Below, one piece after another: positions 24,770 through 34,602 of a stretch of 64,000 bases of DNA. The position numbers and the translations under genes were made by a program. The DNA comes from JBGQOG01 sp052113705. GTDB taxonomy: Bacteria > Pseudomonadota > Alphaproteobacteria > Rhodobacterales > Rhodobacteraceae. The notes under the pieces were generated by a model. The model saw only the letters and a list, made by a program, of their open reading frames with translations, was not told where the DNA came from and searched no databases. Position 1 is the stretch's first letter; each line of letters opens with the position of its first letter. Where the stretch lies: the NCBI RefSeq assembly GCF_052113705.1, contig NZ_JBGQOG010000010.1, positions 74,210-138,209 on the forward strand. The letters are read 5' to 3'.

Positions 24770-25390
24770 TTATGTGAGCTTTGCAATCCGCCGTGAAACA
24801 ATCACCCGGAAGGGCACAAGTGCCACCAAAGCGAGCAAAAGTTTGACCGACCAGTCCGCAAAGGCCAGCGAGACCCACAAAGGCACCGCCGGACCCTGCC
24901 CCAAAAGCGGCAAAACCTCGTTCGCCCAGGCGACATCGGCGCCGGGATCAAGGAAGCTCAGCGGCGCGGCAAAGGCGGTGCTGAAGAAGATCGTGGTGTC
25001 GAGCGTGGCGCCGATCAGGGTGGAGATCAGCGGTGCCTGCCACCAGCCCGCCTTGCGGTAGCGGTTGAACACGGTGACATCAGTCAGCTGCGCGCAGAGG
25101 AAGGCGAGGCCAGAGCCCAGCGCCACCCGGAAACTGACCAGCGGGCCGAATTCGCCGATGATCTGGCTGCCGATCAGCGAGCAGATCAGCCCGACGACAA
25201 AGCCCGCCAGCACCACGCGCCGCGCCGCTGCGGGCCCTTGCAGGCGGTTGGTCAGATCGGTGACGAGGAAGGCGAAAGGATAGGTGAAGGCCCCATAGGT
25301 CAGCCATTGGCCAAACAGGTACTGCACGAGGATGTTCGAAGCCACCACGATGGCGGCCATGGCAAGGATGCCAAGGAGGTAGCGGGTCAT
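24770..25390 (-). CDS. Queuosine precursor transporter (YhhQ/VUT family)
   Basis: A 206-residue membrane protein with about six hydrophobic segments, of the YhhQ/TIGR00697 family that imports the queuosine precursors preQ0/preQ1. Typical motifs are NILVQYLFG near the N-terminus, FTYPFAFLVTDLTNR, and QLTDVTVFNRYR with RVALGSGLAFL. The ATG at 25390 (MTRYLLGIL) is chosen because it begins the first helix and has GGAAA upstream. The longer reading upstream is not membrane-like. I saw no preQ1 riboswitch signature ahead of it. Confidence 0.88.
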   Translation of the reverse strand: MTRYLLGILAMAAIVVASNILVQYLFGQWLTYGAFTYPFAFLVTDLTNRLQGPAAARRVVLAGFVVGLICSLIGSQIIGEFGPLVSFRVALGSGLAFLCAQLTDVTVFNRYRKAGWWQAPLISTLIGATLDTTIFFSTAFAAPLSFLDPGADVAWANEVLPLLGQGPAVPLWVSLAFADWSVKLLLALVALVPFRVIVSRRIAKLT

Positions 25391-25519
25391 TGGTTCAATT
25401 TCCGTTTTGGCAAGGTGCGGCACTTGGCCCGCGACCATCGCGGGCAGCGGCGCGCATACGCCCTTCGCCCCCCTCACGTCAAGCGTTTCGCAAACGCCAC
25501 GCCGTTCAGGCGCGGAAGG

Positions 25520-26488
25520 TCACGGCGCCGGAATGCTGAACTCCACCAGCTGCGTCTGCTGGAAGAACATGAAATTGTCGTCCGATACCATGGTCAGCCG
25601 GATCGCGCCCGAGGCATCGCGCCAGACCGAGATCCCTTCAAGATTGTCGAAATCGCCGGTTTGGGTTTGCAGCACCAGTTCCGGCGCACTGATGCCTTTG
25701 ACGGTCAGATCATACCGCTGCACCCGGCTGGAAAACCCGGAGATGCCGTGAAACCAGCGCTGCAACACATACAACCGGCCATCCGGTCCGAAATCCGCCC
25801 CAACCGTCAGGAATTGTCCGTCGCGCGGCAGGTTGAAGGGCTGATCCCATTTCCCGCCCTTGAACCGATAGACCGGAAACGGCTTGCCCGGTTTGCCGGA
25901 ATCCTCGGGCATCGTGTAGAGCGCGCCATCAGGTCCGATCGCCAGCGCCTCGAGCGAGGCATTGCTCGCAAAGGCTTTGAACGCCTTGGGGACCGGCAGC
26001 TCCGTCGCCACCCCGCCCGGCGTTTGGTAGCGCATCACCCGGGAGCGCCCCTCGAAAGAGATGAAGATCGTGCCATCGGGGGCCACGGCCAGGCCTTCGG
26101 TATCGCCGGAATTGACGGTCAGTATTTTGCCGTTCTTGTCGTGGAGCAGGCTGGATTCCGAGACATCCACCCCGTTGATCAGCCCGTCCGCATCCCGGCG
26201 GATTTGCCCCCGCCACAGCTGCGCGCGGTCGGACAAGACGGTCATCCCGGTGCCCGCATCGTCAATCTCCAGCCCGGAGAACCCGCCAAAGCCCGGCCCC
26301 TTCGCGCGCCAGACATAGGTGCCCAGATAGCGCGCGATCCCCGGGGTTTGCGTTGCCGGTATCTGCGCGGCCGCCGGAACCGCCCCCGAGGCCGCCTGGG
26401 CCTGCGCAGGGCGGTGCGACGGCAGCAGTGTCAGCATCAGGACGGCGAGTGCCGCCGCGCTCAGCGCGACGCGAGGACGTTGGCGCAT
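25520..26488 (-). CDS. Esterase-like activity of phytase family protein (secreted)
   Basis: A 322-residue periplasmic or secreted protein. An N-terminal signal peptide (basic start, hydrophobic ALAVLMLTLL, AQAQA cleavage region) precedes a beta-propeller-like domain of the PF13449 esterase-like phytase family. Seen motifs include GFGGFSGLEID, TVLSDRAQLWRG, DTEGLAVAPDGTIFISFE and SLEALAIGPDGALYTMPE. The reaction is unproven; a phosphoesterase or sugar-binding propeller is possible. The start lies 28 bases inside the end of mepA, so the two are co-transcribed. Confidence 0.85.
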   Translation of the reverse strand: MRQRPRVALSAAALAVLMLTLLPSHRPAQAQAASGAVPAAAQIPATQTPGIARYLGTYVWRAKGPGFGGFSGLEIDDAGTGMTVLSDRAQLWRGQIRRDADGLINGVDVSESSLLHDKNGKILTVNSGDTEGLAVAPDGTIFISFEGRSRVMRYQTPGGVATELPVPKAFKAFASNASLEALAIGPDGALYTMPEDSGKPGKPFPVYRFKGGKWDQPFNLPRDGQFLTVGADFGPDGRLYVLQRWFHGISGFSSRVQRYDLTVKGISAPELVLQTQTGDFDNLEGISVWRDASGAIRLTMVSDDNFMFFQQTQLVEFSIPAP

Positions 26489-27393
26489 TGGGCGGGCAAA
26501 TCAGAGAGGATGAAGGTTTTCGTCGTGCGCGGCGCCGGTCCCGCCGGTCTTTTCGCGGGTTTGGTGGGTTTGGGCGGGTTGCGCAGCTCTTCCAGATAGG
26601 TGGTCACCCACCAGTTCAGCGTGTCATCGCAGCCCGATCCGCCCTTGGAGAGCTCCGACACCGTCGGGGTCTGCGTCTCGCAATAGCGCGCGCCTGCGGG
26701 GCATTTCAGCCGCACATGAAAATGCTCGTTATGCGAAAAATACGGCCGGATCTTTTGCAGCCATGCCGCATCCTGCGGTTTCGACTTCAGGCACATGTCG
26801 ATCTTGACGGCGGCGGCCACAAAGATGCGGTCCACCCGCGGGTCCGAGGCGGCGGCCTGCAACAGTGCCGCATGCGCCGGGGTCCAATTGCCGTTCACCC
26901 GCGTCTGATCGTTGGTGCGCACCGAAATCGACGAGATCTTCTCGCGCTCGCCCGCCGACAGGTTCACCCGTTTCGGCGGCAGCATCCAGATGTCCGCATC
27001 CAGCCCGATCTGATGGCTCGCGTGCCCGCCGGTCATCGGCCCGCCGCGCGGCTGGCTGATGTCGCCGATGTAAAGCCCGGCCCAGCCCACTTTGGTCGCC
27101 GCCACCGAGAGGTCTTCGAGATAGGAGATCATCTCGGGCTGCCCCCAGTTGCGGTTACGCGAGAGGCGCATCGCCTGCCAGGTCGGCCCGGTCTCGGGCA
27201 ATTGCACCAGCCCCGCCGCGCAGCCCCGCGCATAGGTGCCGATCGGCTCGGATTGTTGCTGGCTGGGGCGGTTGGCCGCGCCAAACAGGCTGCGCGCCAA
27301 AGGCTCGGCCTGCGCGGCCGGGCTGAGCGGGAGCGCGAGGACGATAAGGGCTGCGACGTGCAACCAGCGGCGGGCAGGCAGGTATGGGATCAC
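26461..27393 (-). CDS. mepA: Penicillin-insensitive murein endopeptidase MepA
   Basis: A 310-residue periplasmic LAS-type metallopeptidase that cuts the D-Ala-mDAP crosslink of peptidoglycan. Zinc ligands are visible in GGHASHQIGLDADIWM and in HNEHFHVRLKC. A signal peptide (LHVAALIVLALPLSPAAQA) leads. I prefer the GTG at 27393: it overlaps the stop of the upstream MFS gene (GTGA) and has AAAGGAG upstream. The ATG at 27423 has no ribosome site. A proline/lysine-rich C-terminal tail follows the catalytic domain. Confidence 0.92.
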   Translation of the reverse strand: MIPYLPARRWLHVAALIVLALPLSPAAQAEPLARSLFGAANRPSQQQSEPIGTYARGCAAGLVQLPETGPTWQAMRLSRNRNWGQPEMISYLEDLSVAATKVGWAGLYIGDISQPRGGPMTGGHASHQIGLDADIWMLPPKRVNLSAGEREKISSISVRTNDQTRVNGNWTPAHAALLQAAASDPRVDRIFVAAAVKIDMCLKSKPQDAAWLQKIRPYFSHNEHFHVRLKCPAGARYCETQTPTVSELSKGGSGCDDTLNWWVTTYLEELRNPPKPTKPAKRPAGPAPRTTKTFILSDLPAQCANVLASR

Positions 27394-28763
27394 GGGCGGG
27401 GCTCTCCTTTCGGGTTCACCCATGCTAACAACACGATGCCCATGAGGAACAGCCCGATCAGCGGGGTGATGCCGATCTGTTGATCGCGGCTCAGCGTGGT
27501 GGCCAGCGTGATCAGCCCGGGCGCAAGGAAAGCGGTGGCCTTGCCGGTGAAAGCAAAGAGGCCGAAGGTTTCCGCCGCCCGCTCGGGGCTGGTGTGGCGC
27601 ACGACAAGGGTGCGGCTGGCGGCCTGCACGGTGCCCCCCGCGCCGCCGATCAGCGCGCCGCAGAGGTAAAAGATCAGGTCAGGCAGGGACGAGCCCGGCG
27701 CCAGCGGCAGGCCAAACAGGCTCTCGCGGTTCATCCCCACCACCACGAGGCAGACGCCGATCAGCACCAGAACCGAGCCGGTGATCACCGGTTTCGGGCC
27801 AAACCGCGCATCCAGCCGCCCGCCCCACCAGCTGGCCAGCGTCGCGGTCACCGCCCCCAGAATGCCAAAGAGGCCGATCTGCGGCGTGCTCCAGCCCAGC
27901 ACGCCGTAAGCATAGACACCGCCAAAGCTGAACAGCCCGTTCAGCGCATCGCGGTAAAACATCGACGACAAGAGGTAGTTGCGCAACGAGCGCCGCCGCG
28001 CCAGCCCCAGCACCGAGGCCCAGAGCCCCTTCAGCGCGGCCATCGGCGGCACCCGGTCAGCGGCGGCGCGTTGCGGCTCTTTCACCCATAAAAAGAAGGG
28101 GATCATGAAGAGGATGTACCACAGGGCCGTCAGCGGCCCGACAAAGCGCGTGCCCTGCATGGTCGTGGCATCCAGAAGGCCAAAGCCGGGCGTCAGCCCC
28201 GCCAGGGTGCGCCCGCTGTCGCCGCTTTCGGCCAGAAACACCAGCGTCAGGATCAGCGAGACGACGCCCCCCAGATAGCCAAAGGCAAATCCCGACCCGG
28301 AAAGCGCGCCGATCTCTTCTTCGCTGCCCAGTCCGGGCAAAAGCGCATTGGTGAAGGTGGTGGCGAATTCCATCCCGATCAGGCCAATGCCGAACAGTGC
28401 CACGGCGGGGGTGAGGAAATCGCCCGCCGGCGTCAGATACCACAGCCCGCCCGCGCCGAGCACATAAAGGAGCGAAAACGCCCAGATCCAGACCATCCGC
28501 CGCCCTGAACCATCGGCAATCGCCCCCAGAACCGGCGACAGGACGGCGATCAGCAGGCCCGAAATGGTCAGCCCGGTGCCCCAGAGCGCCTGGGCGCTGG
28601 CCCGCGCCGCCTCGCCCTCCGCCCCGGCGGCCATGTAATGCTGTGTGGCGACATGGGCGAAATAGGGGCCGAAGATGAAGGTGAGCAACAGCGTGCTGTA
28701 AGGCTGGCTGGCCCAGTCAAAGAAATACCAGCCCCAGATGCGTTTTCGTGCCGAAATGCTCAT
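27390..28763 (-). CDS. MFS transporter, UMF1 (Atg22-like) family
   Basis: A 457-residue carrier with about 12 hydrophobic segments. The N-terminus RKRIWGWYFFDWASQPYSTLL is the hallmark of the UMF1/Atg22-like family, and ADGSGRRMVWIW is the MFS loop motif. Homologues in yeast release amino acids from vacuoles; the bacterial substrate is unknown. The start at 28763 excludes an upstream extension that is not conserved in style. It shares an operon with mepA and the phytase-like gene by overlap, perhaps linking it to uptake of wall breakdown products (inference). Confidence 0.88.
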   Translation of the reverse strand: MSISARKRIWGWYFFDWASQPYSTLLLTFIFGPYFAHVATQHYMAAGAEGEAARASAQALWGTGLTISGLLIAVLSPVLGAIADGSGRRMVWIWAFSLLYVLGAGGLWYLTPAGDFLTPAVALFGIGLIGMEFATTFTNALLPGLGSEEEIGALSGSGFAFGYLGGVVSLILTLVFLAESGDSGRTLAGLTPGFGLLDATTMQGTRFVGPLTALWYILFMIPFFLWVKEPQRAAADRVPPMAALKGLWASVLGLARRRSLRNYLLSSMFYRDALNGLFSFGGVYAYGVLGWSTPQIGLFGILGAVTATLASWWGGRLDARFGPKPVITGSVLVLIGVCLVVVGMNRESLFGLPLAPGSSLPDLIFYLCGALIGGAGGTVQAASRTLVVRHTSPERAAETFGLFAFTGKATAFLAPGLITLATTLSRDQQIGITPLIGLFLMGIVLLAWVNPKGEPRP

Positions 28764-28979
28764 GACTGCCCCATCTGCCCCGCGTTGCGGCTTGGCCTTC
28801 GTGCGGCCCGCGCTTGCGGCGATCAAGCCCGAAACCCCCGGAAGGTGCAAGCAAGGAGCGTCCGGCACGGCACGGCGCAGACCGAGGCGCGGCACGGGCG
28901 CGACAGTTTGCTCCCGCCGCACCACGTCCGGGCAGGAGTGCGGCATCCGCAGACGCCGCACGCTCCGGCGCGGGGTGAC

Positions 28980-29012
28980 CGGGATCCATGAGGGGGATCC
29001 ATAAAGGGATCA
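28980..29012. repeat. GGGATC short direct repeats
   Basis: Three copies of GGGATC(C/A) in 33 bases, two followed by ATGA or ATAA, between two minus-strand genes. It is either short-range slippage or a degenerate site. No function is assigned. Confidence 0.4.
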
Positions 29013-29025
29013 GGAACCGGCCGGA

Positions 29026-29556
29026 TCAGAATTCCGGCGGCCAGGGCCGGGTGGCATCTGCCGCAATCCAGGCCTGCACCCACTCGGGCAGCACCGGGCT
29101 GGTCGTCTCCTGCCCCATTGCCGTCAACACCTCGGCGGGCGGCACGATCCCCCGCGCCGAGGTCACCGCGCCACGGATCAGGATATGGCTGGAACATTCA
29201 CCGCCCCGCCACATCGCCTGCTCCATATAGAGAAAGCGCTGGTCCCAGCCGATGCAGCGCGTGCGCATCTCAAAGCGCTGAAAGGCGGTGACCCGGCGGC
29301 GGTAGCGCGTTGAATTGCCCGCCACGGCAATGCCCCAGCGGTTCGCCCGCAAGGCCTGCGCCAGCCCCGTGCGCTGCGCCAGAGGCACCCGCCCGAGATC
29401 ATAGAGCGTCAGCGTGCGGCCGTTGTTCAGCTCCATCCAGGGGTCAATGTCCCAGGGCCAGCAGATGTGCTGGCTGACATGGGTGCCGGTGATCGGCAGC
29501 GCCGGGGCGTTGCGAAACGTCAGCACGGCCTTGAGCAGGCGGGCATAGGGATACAT
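29026..29556 (-). CDS. Acyl-CoA thioesterase-like (hotdog fold) protein
   Basis: A 176-residue 4-hydroxybenzoyl-CoA-thioesterase-type hotdog protein. The block PWDIDPWMELNNGRTLTLYDLGR matches the family's catalytic helix region, where an Asp-x-x-x-H/N-NG pattern is usual. The later RYRRRVTAFQRFEMRTRCIGWDQRFLYMEQ block forms the central strands. The substrate is unknown. The start at 29556 is fixed by GGAGG six bases upstream. Confidence 0.8.
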   Translation of the reverse strand: MYPYARLLKAVLTFRNAPALPITGTHVSQHICWPWDIDPWMELNNGRTLTLYDLGRVPLAQRTGLAQALRANRWGIAVAGNSTRYRRRVTAFQRFEMRTRCIGWDQRFLYMEQAMWRGGECSSHILIRGAVTSARGIVPPAEVLTAMGQETTSPVLPEWVQAWIAADATRPWPPEF

Positions 29557-29931
29557 CGGCACCTCCGGGATTTTGGGCTCCCCCGGCCTGCCCCCGCTGC
29601 GGCGCGGCGTCAAGCCAAACGCTGCGGCATCTGGCGCTGACCTCCCCCCTCAGGCCCCGGGGACGCCGGCGCCGGGCCGGCCCGCGCGCCTGCACCCTAT
29701 CCCCCACGGGCCGTCCCCTCGCCCCGCCGTCCTGACCGATCCCCCCCATTCAGACCCTTCGTTCCCCCGGCGCTTCGCCCCTCGCCTCCCCCTCCCGGGG
29801 CGCTCTGGCCGCCGCGGGGCAGGATGTCACACCGGAACGCGCCCCATCGGCTCACCATGTTCCCCGCCCTGTCTTGCATGCAGGCCCCCCTTGTCTTACC
29901 TGTGTGCCGACCCTTTAGCGGAGAACACCAC
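29557..29931. other. 375-base intergenic region
   Basis: Divergent region between the thioesterase gene and yggT. The plus strand is strongly C-rich with several CCTCCCC runs. No credible ORF, RNA gene or terminator is evident; promoters for both flanking genes should lie here. Confidence 0.55.
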
Positions 29932-30219
29932 ATGGGAATGCTCTATGATGCCCTCGATCTGATCCTGAACGCCGTTTGGTTCGTCATGATCGTGCAGATC
30001 ATCATGAGCTGGCTGATCAGTTTTCAGGTCCTGAACCTGCGGCAGCCGATGGTCGCGCAGATCTGGTACAGCCTGAACCGCCTGCTGGACCCGCTCTATG
30101 CGCCCTTCCGCCGGTTCCTGCCGCAGACCGGGGGCCTTGATCTGGCGCCTTTGGCCTGTTTCATCATCCTGATCGTGTTGCAAAACGCCCTGCACCGCAA
30201 CGCCTACCTCTTCTTCTGA
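29932..30219 (+). CDS. YggT family membrane protein
   Basis: A 95-residue protein with two hydrophobic segments (residues about 8-30 and 70-90) flanking the conserved NRLLDPLYAPFRRFLPQTGGLDLAPL block of the YggT family. These small proteins are linked to cell division and membrane or osmotic physiology, with no fixed biochemical role. The start at 29932 has GGAG eight bases upstream. It ends five bases before recQ, so the two are probably co-transcribed. Confidence 0.92.
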   Translation: MGMLYDALDLILNAVWFVMIVQIIMSWLISFQVLNLRQPMVAQIWYSLNRLLDPLYAPFRRFLPQTGGLDLAPLACFIILIVLQNALHRNAYLFF

Positions 30220-30223
30220 GCCG

Positions 30224-32311
30224 ATGCCGGAGGCCGCTGCCCCCGCATTGACGCCGCCGGTGTCCGACCCCGCGCAGCATCTGGCGCGGGTTTTCGGCTT
30301 TTCCGGCTTTCGCCCCGGTCAGGAAGAGATCGTGCGCGCCGTGCTTGCCGGGCGCAACGCGCTGGCGATCATGCCGACGGGCGGGGGCAAATCGCTCTGC
30401 TACCAGCTGCCCGCGCTCTGCCGGGATGGGGTGACGGTGGTCATCTCTCCCCTCATCGCGCTAATGCGGGATCAGGTGCGCAGCTTGCGCGAGGCGGGGG
30501 TTGAGGCGGGCGCGCTGACCTCGGGCAATACCGAGGAAGAGACCGAGGAGGTGTTTCAGGCACTCGACGAGGGGCGACTGAAACTTCTCTATATGGCGCC
30601 GGAACGGCTGGCCTCGGGCAATACGATCGGCCTGCTGCGGCGGGTGAACACCGTCGCCATCGCAGTGGATGAGGCGCATTGCGTCAGCCAATGGGGCCAT
30701 GACTTCCGCCCCGACTACCTGCGCATCGGTGAATTGCGCCGGGCGCTGAACGTGCCGCTGGCCGCCTTTACCGCCACGGCGGATGAAGAGACGCGGGGCG
30801 AGATCATCACCCGGCTCTTTGACGGTCAGGCCCCCGACACCTTTCTGCGCGGCTTTGACCGGCCCAACATCCACCTTGCCTTTGAGCCAAAGGACCAGCC
30901 CCGGCGGCAGATCCTGGATTTCGCCGCCGCGCGCCGGGGGCAATCGGGCATCGTCTATTGCGCCACCCGCGCCAAGACCGAAACCCTGGCCCAGGCTTTG
31001 CGCGAAGAGGGGCATTCCGCCTGCCATTACCACGGCGGCATGGAGGCCGATGACCGCCGCGAGGTGGAGGTGCGGTTTCAGCGCGAAGACGGGCTGATCG
31101 TGGTGGCCACCGTCGCCTTTGGCATGGGCATCGACAAACCCGATATCCGCTGGGTGGCGCATGCCGATCTGCCCAAAAGCATCGAGGCCTATTATCAGGA
31201 AATCGGCCGCGCGGGCCGCGATGGTGCCCCCGCCGAAACCATGACCCTTTACGGCGCCGATGACATCCGTCTGCGCCGCGCGCAGGTCGATGAGGGGATC
31301 GCCCCGTCTGAGCGCAAACAGGCCGACCATGCGCGGCTGAACGCGCTTCTGGGGCTGGCCGAGGCCACCGCCTGCCGCCGCCAACGTCTTTTGGGCTATT
31401 TCGGCGAGGCGAGTGAGCCTTGCGGCCATTGCGATCTCTGCACCAACCCGCCCGAGCTGTTTGACGCCACCGATGCGGTGCGCAAGGCGCTCTCGGCGGC
31501 GCTGCGCACCGAGGAAAGCTTTGGCGCCGGGCATCTGATCGACATTCTGATGGGCAATGCGACGGAAAAGGTGAAAAGCCGCTTTCACGATGCGCTGCCA
31601 ACTTTTGGCGTGGGGCGTGACCTGTCCAAGGCGCAGTGGCAGGCGGTGTTCCGGCAGATGATGGGGCATGATCTGATCCGCCCCGATACCGAGCGGCACG
31701 GCGCGCTGGTGATGACACGGGCGGCGCATCCGATCCTGAAGGGGCTGGAAAAGATCACCCTGCGCCGTGATCTGGTGCGCAAGGCGGTGGCCCGCCCGGT
31801 GGTGCGGGCGCTGGTCTCGGACGAGGACGCGCCGCTCCTCTCGGCGCTGAAGGCCAAACGCCGGGCGCTGGCCGAGGCGGCGCGGGTGCCCGCCTATGTG
31901 ATTTTCCCCGACCGCACGCTGATCGAAATGGCCGAGACCCGGCCGCAGTCGATGGATCAGATGGCGCGGGTCAGCGGGGTCGGCGCGAAAAAGCTGGAAA
32001 GCTATGGCGCGGCTTTCCTGGAGGTGATCTCGGGCGCGCTGACCGAGCCGATGCATCCGGCGCGGCGCAAACTGGCCGGACGCGATGCGGGGGCATTGTT
32101 TGATGAGCTGCATGCGGCGCAATTGCGGCTGGTACGCGGCGAGGACGGGCATGACCGCTATCTGAACTGCAGCGCGGCGACACTGAAACAAATTGCCGAA
32201 ATACGCCCGCGCACCCGCGAACATCTGGCGCGGATGGGTGGCATGGGCGAGGCCAAGGTCGAGCGCTTCGCCGATGCCTTTCTGGCCCTGATCGCGGAAA
32301 TGGACGGCTAG
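30224..32311 (+). CDS. recQ: ATP-dependent DNA helicase RecQ
   Basis: A 695-residue 3'-5' helicase for recombination repair. Motif I is PTGGGKSLCYQLPA, the Walker B region VDEAHCVSQWGHDFRPDY, and motif VI QEIGRAGRDG. The zinc-binding site is CRRQRLLGYFGE...CGHCDLC, and an RQC winged-helix region follows. The C-terminus carries two HRDC-like segments (residues about 535-600 and 620-695), where E. coli RecQ has one. The start follows yggT by four bases. Confidence 0.96.
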   Translation: MPEAAAPALTPPVSDPAQHLARVFGFSGFRPGQEEIVRAVLAGRNALAIMPTGGGKSLCYQLPALCRDGVTVVISPLIALMRDQVRSLREAGVEAGALTSGNTEEETEEVFQALDEGRLKLLYMAPERLASGNTIGLLRRVNTVAIAVDEAHCVSQWGHDFRPDYLRIGELRRALNVPLAAFTATADEETRGEIITRLFDGQAPDTFLRGFDRPNIHLAFEPKDQPRRQILDFAAARRGQSGIVYCATRAKTETLAQALREEGHSACHYHGGMEADDRREVEVRFQREDGLIVVATVAFGMGIDKPDIRWVAHADLPKSIEAYYQEIGRAGRDGAPAETMTLYGADDIRLRRAQVDEGIAPSERKQADHARLNALLGLAEATACRRQRLLGYFGEASEPCGHCDLCTNPPELFDATDAVRKALSAALRTEESFGAGHLIDILMGNATEKVKSRFHDALPTFGVGRDLSKAQWQAVFRQMMGHDLIRPDTERHGALVMTRAAHPILKGLEKITLRRDLVRKAVARPVVRALVSDEDAPLLSALKAKRRALAEAARVPAYVIFPDRTLIEMAETRPQSMDQMARVSGVGAKKLESYGAAFLEVISGALTEPMHPARRKLAGRDAGALFDELHAAQLRLVRGEDGHDRYLNCSAATLKQIAEIRPRTREHLARMGGMGEAKVERFADAFLALIAEMDG

Positions 32312-32331
32312 TCGCCCCGGGGGATGGGGCG

Positions 32332-34560
32332 CTACTGCGCCGCCACGTCGGATTCGGGCACGGCGGGGCGAGCTTCTTCCGGGCAATGATCGCGGATCAT
32401 CTCGGTGATCGCCGTCTTGCGCAACGGCTTGGTCAGATAATGGTCGACCCCGGCGGCAAAGATCGAGTCACTGTCGCCCTCCATCGCATGCGCGGTCAGC
32501 GCCACGATCGGCGTGCGCGGCACTTTGCGCTCGGCCTCGTGCTGGCGGATCGTGCGGGTCGCCTCGCGTCCGTCCATTTCGGGCATCGAAATGTCCATGA
32601 ACACCAGATCCGGGGTAAAGCTCTGCCACATCTCGACCGCCTCGCGGCCATTGTTGGCAAATTGCAGGTCGATGTCGAAATCCTTGACCATCTTGCGAAA
32701 CACCAGCTGGTTGGTGCGGTTGTCCTCGGCGGCGAGCACGCGCATCTGCCGGCTGAGCACCACGGGCGGGGCCACCGGCACCACCTCGGCCACCTCCATC
32801 TGCGGATAGGACAGGCTTTGCAGCGCGCGGAACAGATCCGAGCGCAGCACCGGCTTTTCCAACAGCCCCGCCAATTCGCCGCGCATCGGCGACAAGGCCG
32901 CATCTGCCACATTCGAGGTCAGAAGCAGGATCGGCAGCGTCACCCCCCGCTCGCGCAGTTTGGCCGCGAATTGCAGACCGTTCATATCGGCCATCAGATG
33001 GTCGGTCAGCACCACGTCGAATGTGCCGCCCTCATCCATCGCCTGTAGCGCCTCGGCACCCGAACGGCAAAGCGTGACCTGCAACCCATAGGTCTGCAAT
33101 TGCCGCTCAAGGATCACCCGGTTGATCAGCAGATCATCCACGACCAGCGCACATTTCAGCGTCACCGGGCGTTTTTCCGGTACCTGCGCCGCATCGGGTT
33201 CGGCCGCGGGCAGCACCACCTTGAACCCAAAGCACGACCCTTTGCCAAACTCGCTGTCGACCCAGACCGATCCGTCCATCAGGTTGATCAGCTGCTGGGT
33301 GATCGCAAGCCCCAGCCCGGTGCCCTCAAACTTGCGGTTGCTTTCGCTTTCCACCTGATTGAACTCACCAAAGACATGTTCGACATATTCCGGCTTGATG
33401 CCGATGCCGGTGTCCTCGATCGTCACATGCAGCTCATATTGGCCGCCGTCGCCCTCAAAGCCGACGACGCGGGCCATCACATGCCCTTCGGCGGTGAATT
33501 TCACCGCATTGCCGATGAGATTGGTCAGCACCTGCCGCATCCGGCCCGGATCGGCGATAAAGCGGGTGGGCAGGAAGAGGTCGTAATCGACCAGCATCTT
33601 CAGCCCCTTGTCCTTGGCCGAAGGCTGCAGGAGCACCATCACCTCGTGCAGGCAGCGCTCAAGGTCAAAGACCTCCGGGTAAAGCCGCAGCTTTTCCGCC
33701 TCGATCTTGGAGTAGTCGAGCACGTCATTGATGATGGTCAACAGCGCCTCGCCCGAGGATTTGATCGTCTCGGCAAACAGGCGCTGATCCTCGGTCAGCG
33801 AGGTTTCACACAAAAGCTCCGCCATGCCCACCACGCCATTCATCGGCGTGCGGATCTCATGGCTCATATTGGCGAGGAAGGCGGATTTCGCGCGGTTGGC
33901 GCTTTCGGCCCGGGCGCGGGCCTCTTCCAGTTCGGCCTCGCGGCGTTTGGTGCGGGTGATGTCCTGCGCCAGACACACAAGGTCACCATCCGCGCCCCAG
34001 CGGTCGATCAGCTTCACATAGCGCCCGCTCGACAGCGTCAGCTCATAGGGCTCGATCGTGTCGCGGCGAATCCGCTCGATCATCTCATGGTGCCAATCCA
34101 GCGGATCGCGGCCATCAAGGTCGATCATCCCGTGTTTCGCCGCCACCTTCAGCACCGCGTCATAGCTGACCCCCGGCACCACAGCGATTTCGCCCTTGAA
34201 AAACGACAGATAGGATTTGTTCGCCACCACCAGCCGCAACTGGGTGTCAAATACCGCAAAGCCGTCGCGGATCGTCTCCAGCGCCTCCCACAGGCGGCGC
34301 TGCGCGATAACGGCCGCCGAATTGGCGCGCTCGAGATCCACCCGCACCTTGGAGTTTTCGCCCTTCAGCGATTCGGCCTCATTGCGGGCGCGTTCCAGAC
34401 CGTGCCGCTGGGCGACAATCTGATCTGACAGGGCACGCGCATGCAGGGCCAATTTCTCATTCGCGGCAAAAAGCTCGCGCTTTTTCTGCTCGAGAAGCCG
34501 TTCCGCCGCCAGGCGCGCCCGGCGTTCCTGCGCCAGTTTTTCGGTGATGCTCGTCTGCAT
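32332..34560 (-). CDS. Hybrid sensor histidine kinase with two receiver domains
   Basis: A 742-residue soluble kinase with no membrane segment. Order: N-terminal coiled coil (residues about 1-85, charged heptads), PAS-like sensor (about 88-215), HisKA with phospho-acceptor His in FLANMSHEIRTPMNG, HATPase_c (DTGIGI, GTGLGLAI), receiver 1 (Asp in VVLTDHLMADMNG) and receiver 2 (Asp in LVFMDISMPEMDG, LTAHAM). No Hpt domain or regulator gene is adjacent, so its output is unknown. The start at 34560 (MQTSITEKL) is preferred over an ATG at 34605 because the coiled coil begins there. Confidence 0.92.
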   Translation of the reverse strand: MQTSITEKLAQERRARLAAERLLEQKKRELFAANEKLALHARALSDQIVAQRHGLERARNEAESLKGENSKVRVDLERANSAAVIAQRRLWEALETIRDGFAVFDTQLRLVVANKSYLSFFKGEIAVVPGVSYDAVLKVAAKHGMIDLDGRDPLDWHHEMIERIRRDTIEPYELTLSSGRYVKLIDRWGADGDLVCLAQDITRTKRREAELEEARARAESANRAKSAFLANMSHEIRTPMNGVVGMAELLCETSLTEDQRLFAETIKSSGEALLTIINDVLDYSKIEAEKLRLYPEVFDLERCLHEVMVLLQPSAKDKGLKMLVDYDLFLPTRFIADPGRMRQVLTNLIGNAVKFTAEGHVMARVVGFEGDGGQYELHVTIEDTGIGIKPEYVEHVFGEFNQVESESNRKFEGTGLGLAITQQLINLMDGSVWVDSEFGKGSCFGFKVVLPAAEPDAAQVPEKRPVTLKCALVVDDLLINRVILERQLQTYGLQVTLCRSGAEALQAMDEGGTFDVVLTDHLMADMNGLQFAAKLRERGVTLPILLLTSNVADAALSPMRGELAGLLEKPVLRSDLFRALQSLSYPQMEVAEVVPVAPPVVLSRQMRVLAAEDNRTNQLVFRKMVKDFDIDLQFANNGREAVEMWQSFTPDLVFMDISMPEMDGREATRTIRQHEAERKVPRTPIVALTAHAMEGDSDSIFAAGVDHYLTKPLRKTAITEMIRDHCPEEARPAVPESDVAAQ

Positions 34561-34602
34561 CGGCGGAATCCGTCCCTGTAAGGTCTTCGCCCCCACCATG
34601 AC

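Noticed and set aside
24770..25480. preQ1 riboswitch ahead of the queuosine precursor transporter
   Set aside because: No preQ1-I or preQ1-II style short pseudoknot consensus is visible in the 110 bases before the start.
30461..32386. 641-codon open frame on the minus strand
   Set aside because: Antisense to recQ, which has all helicase motifs; no domain in the mirror frame.
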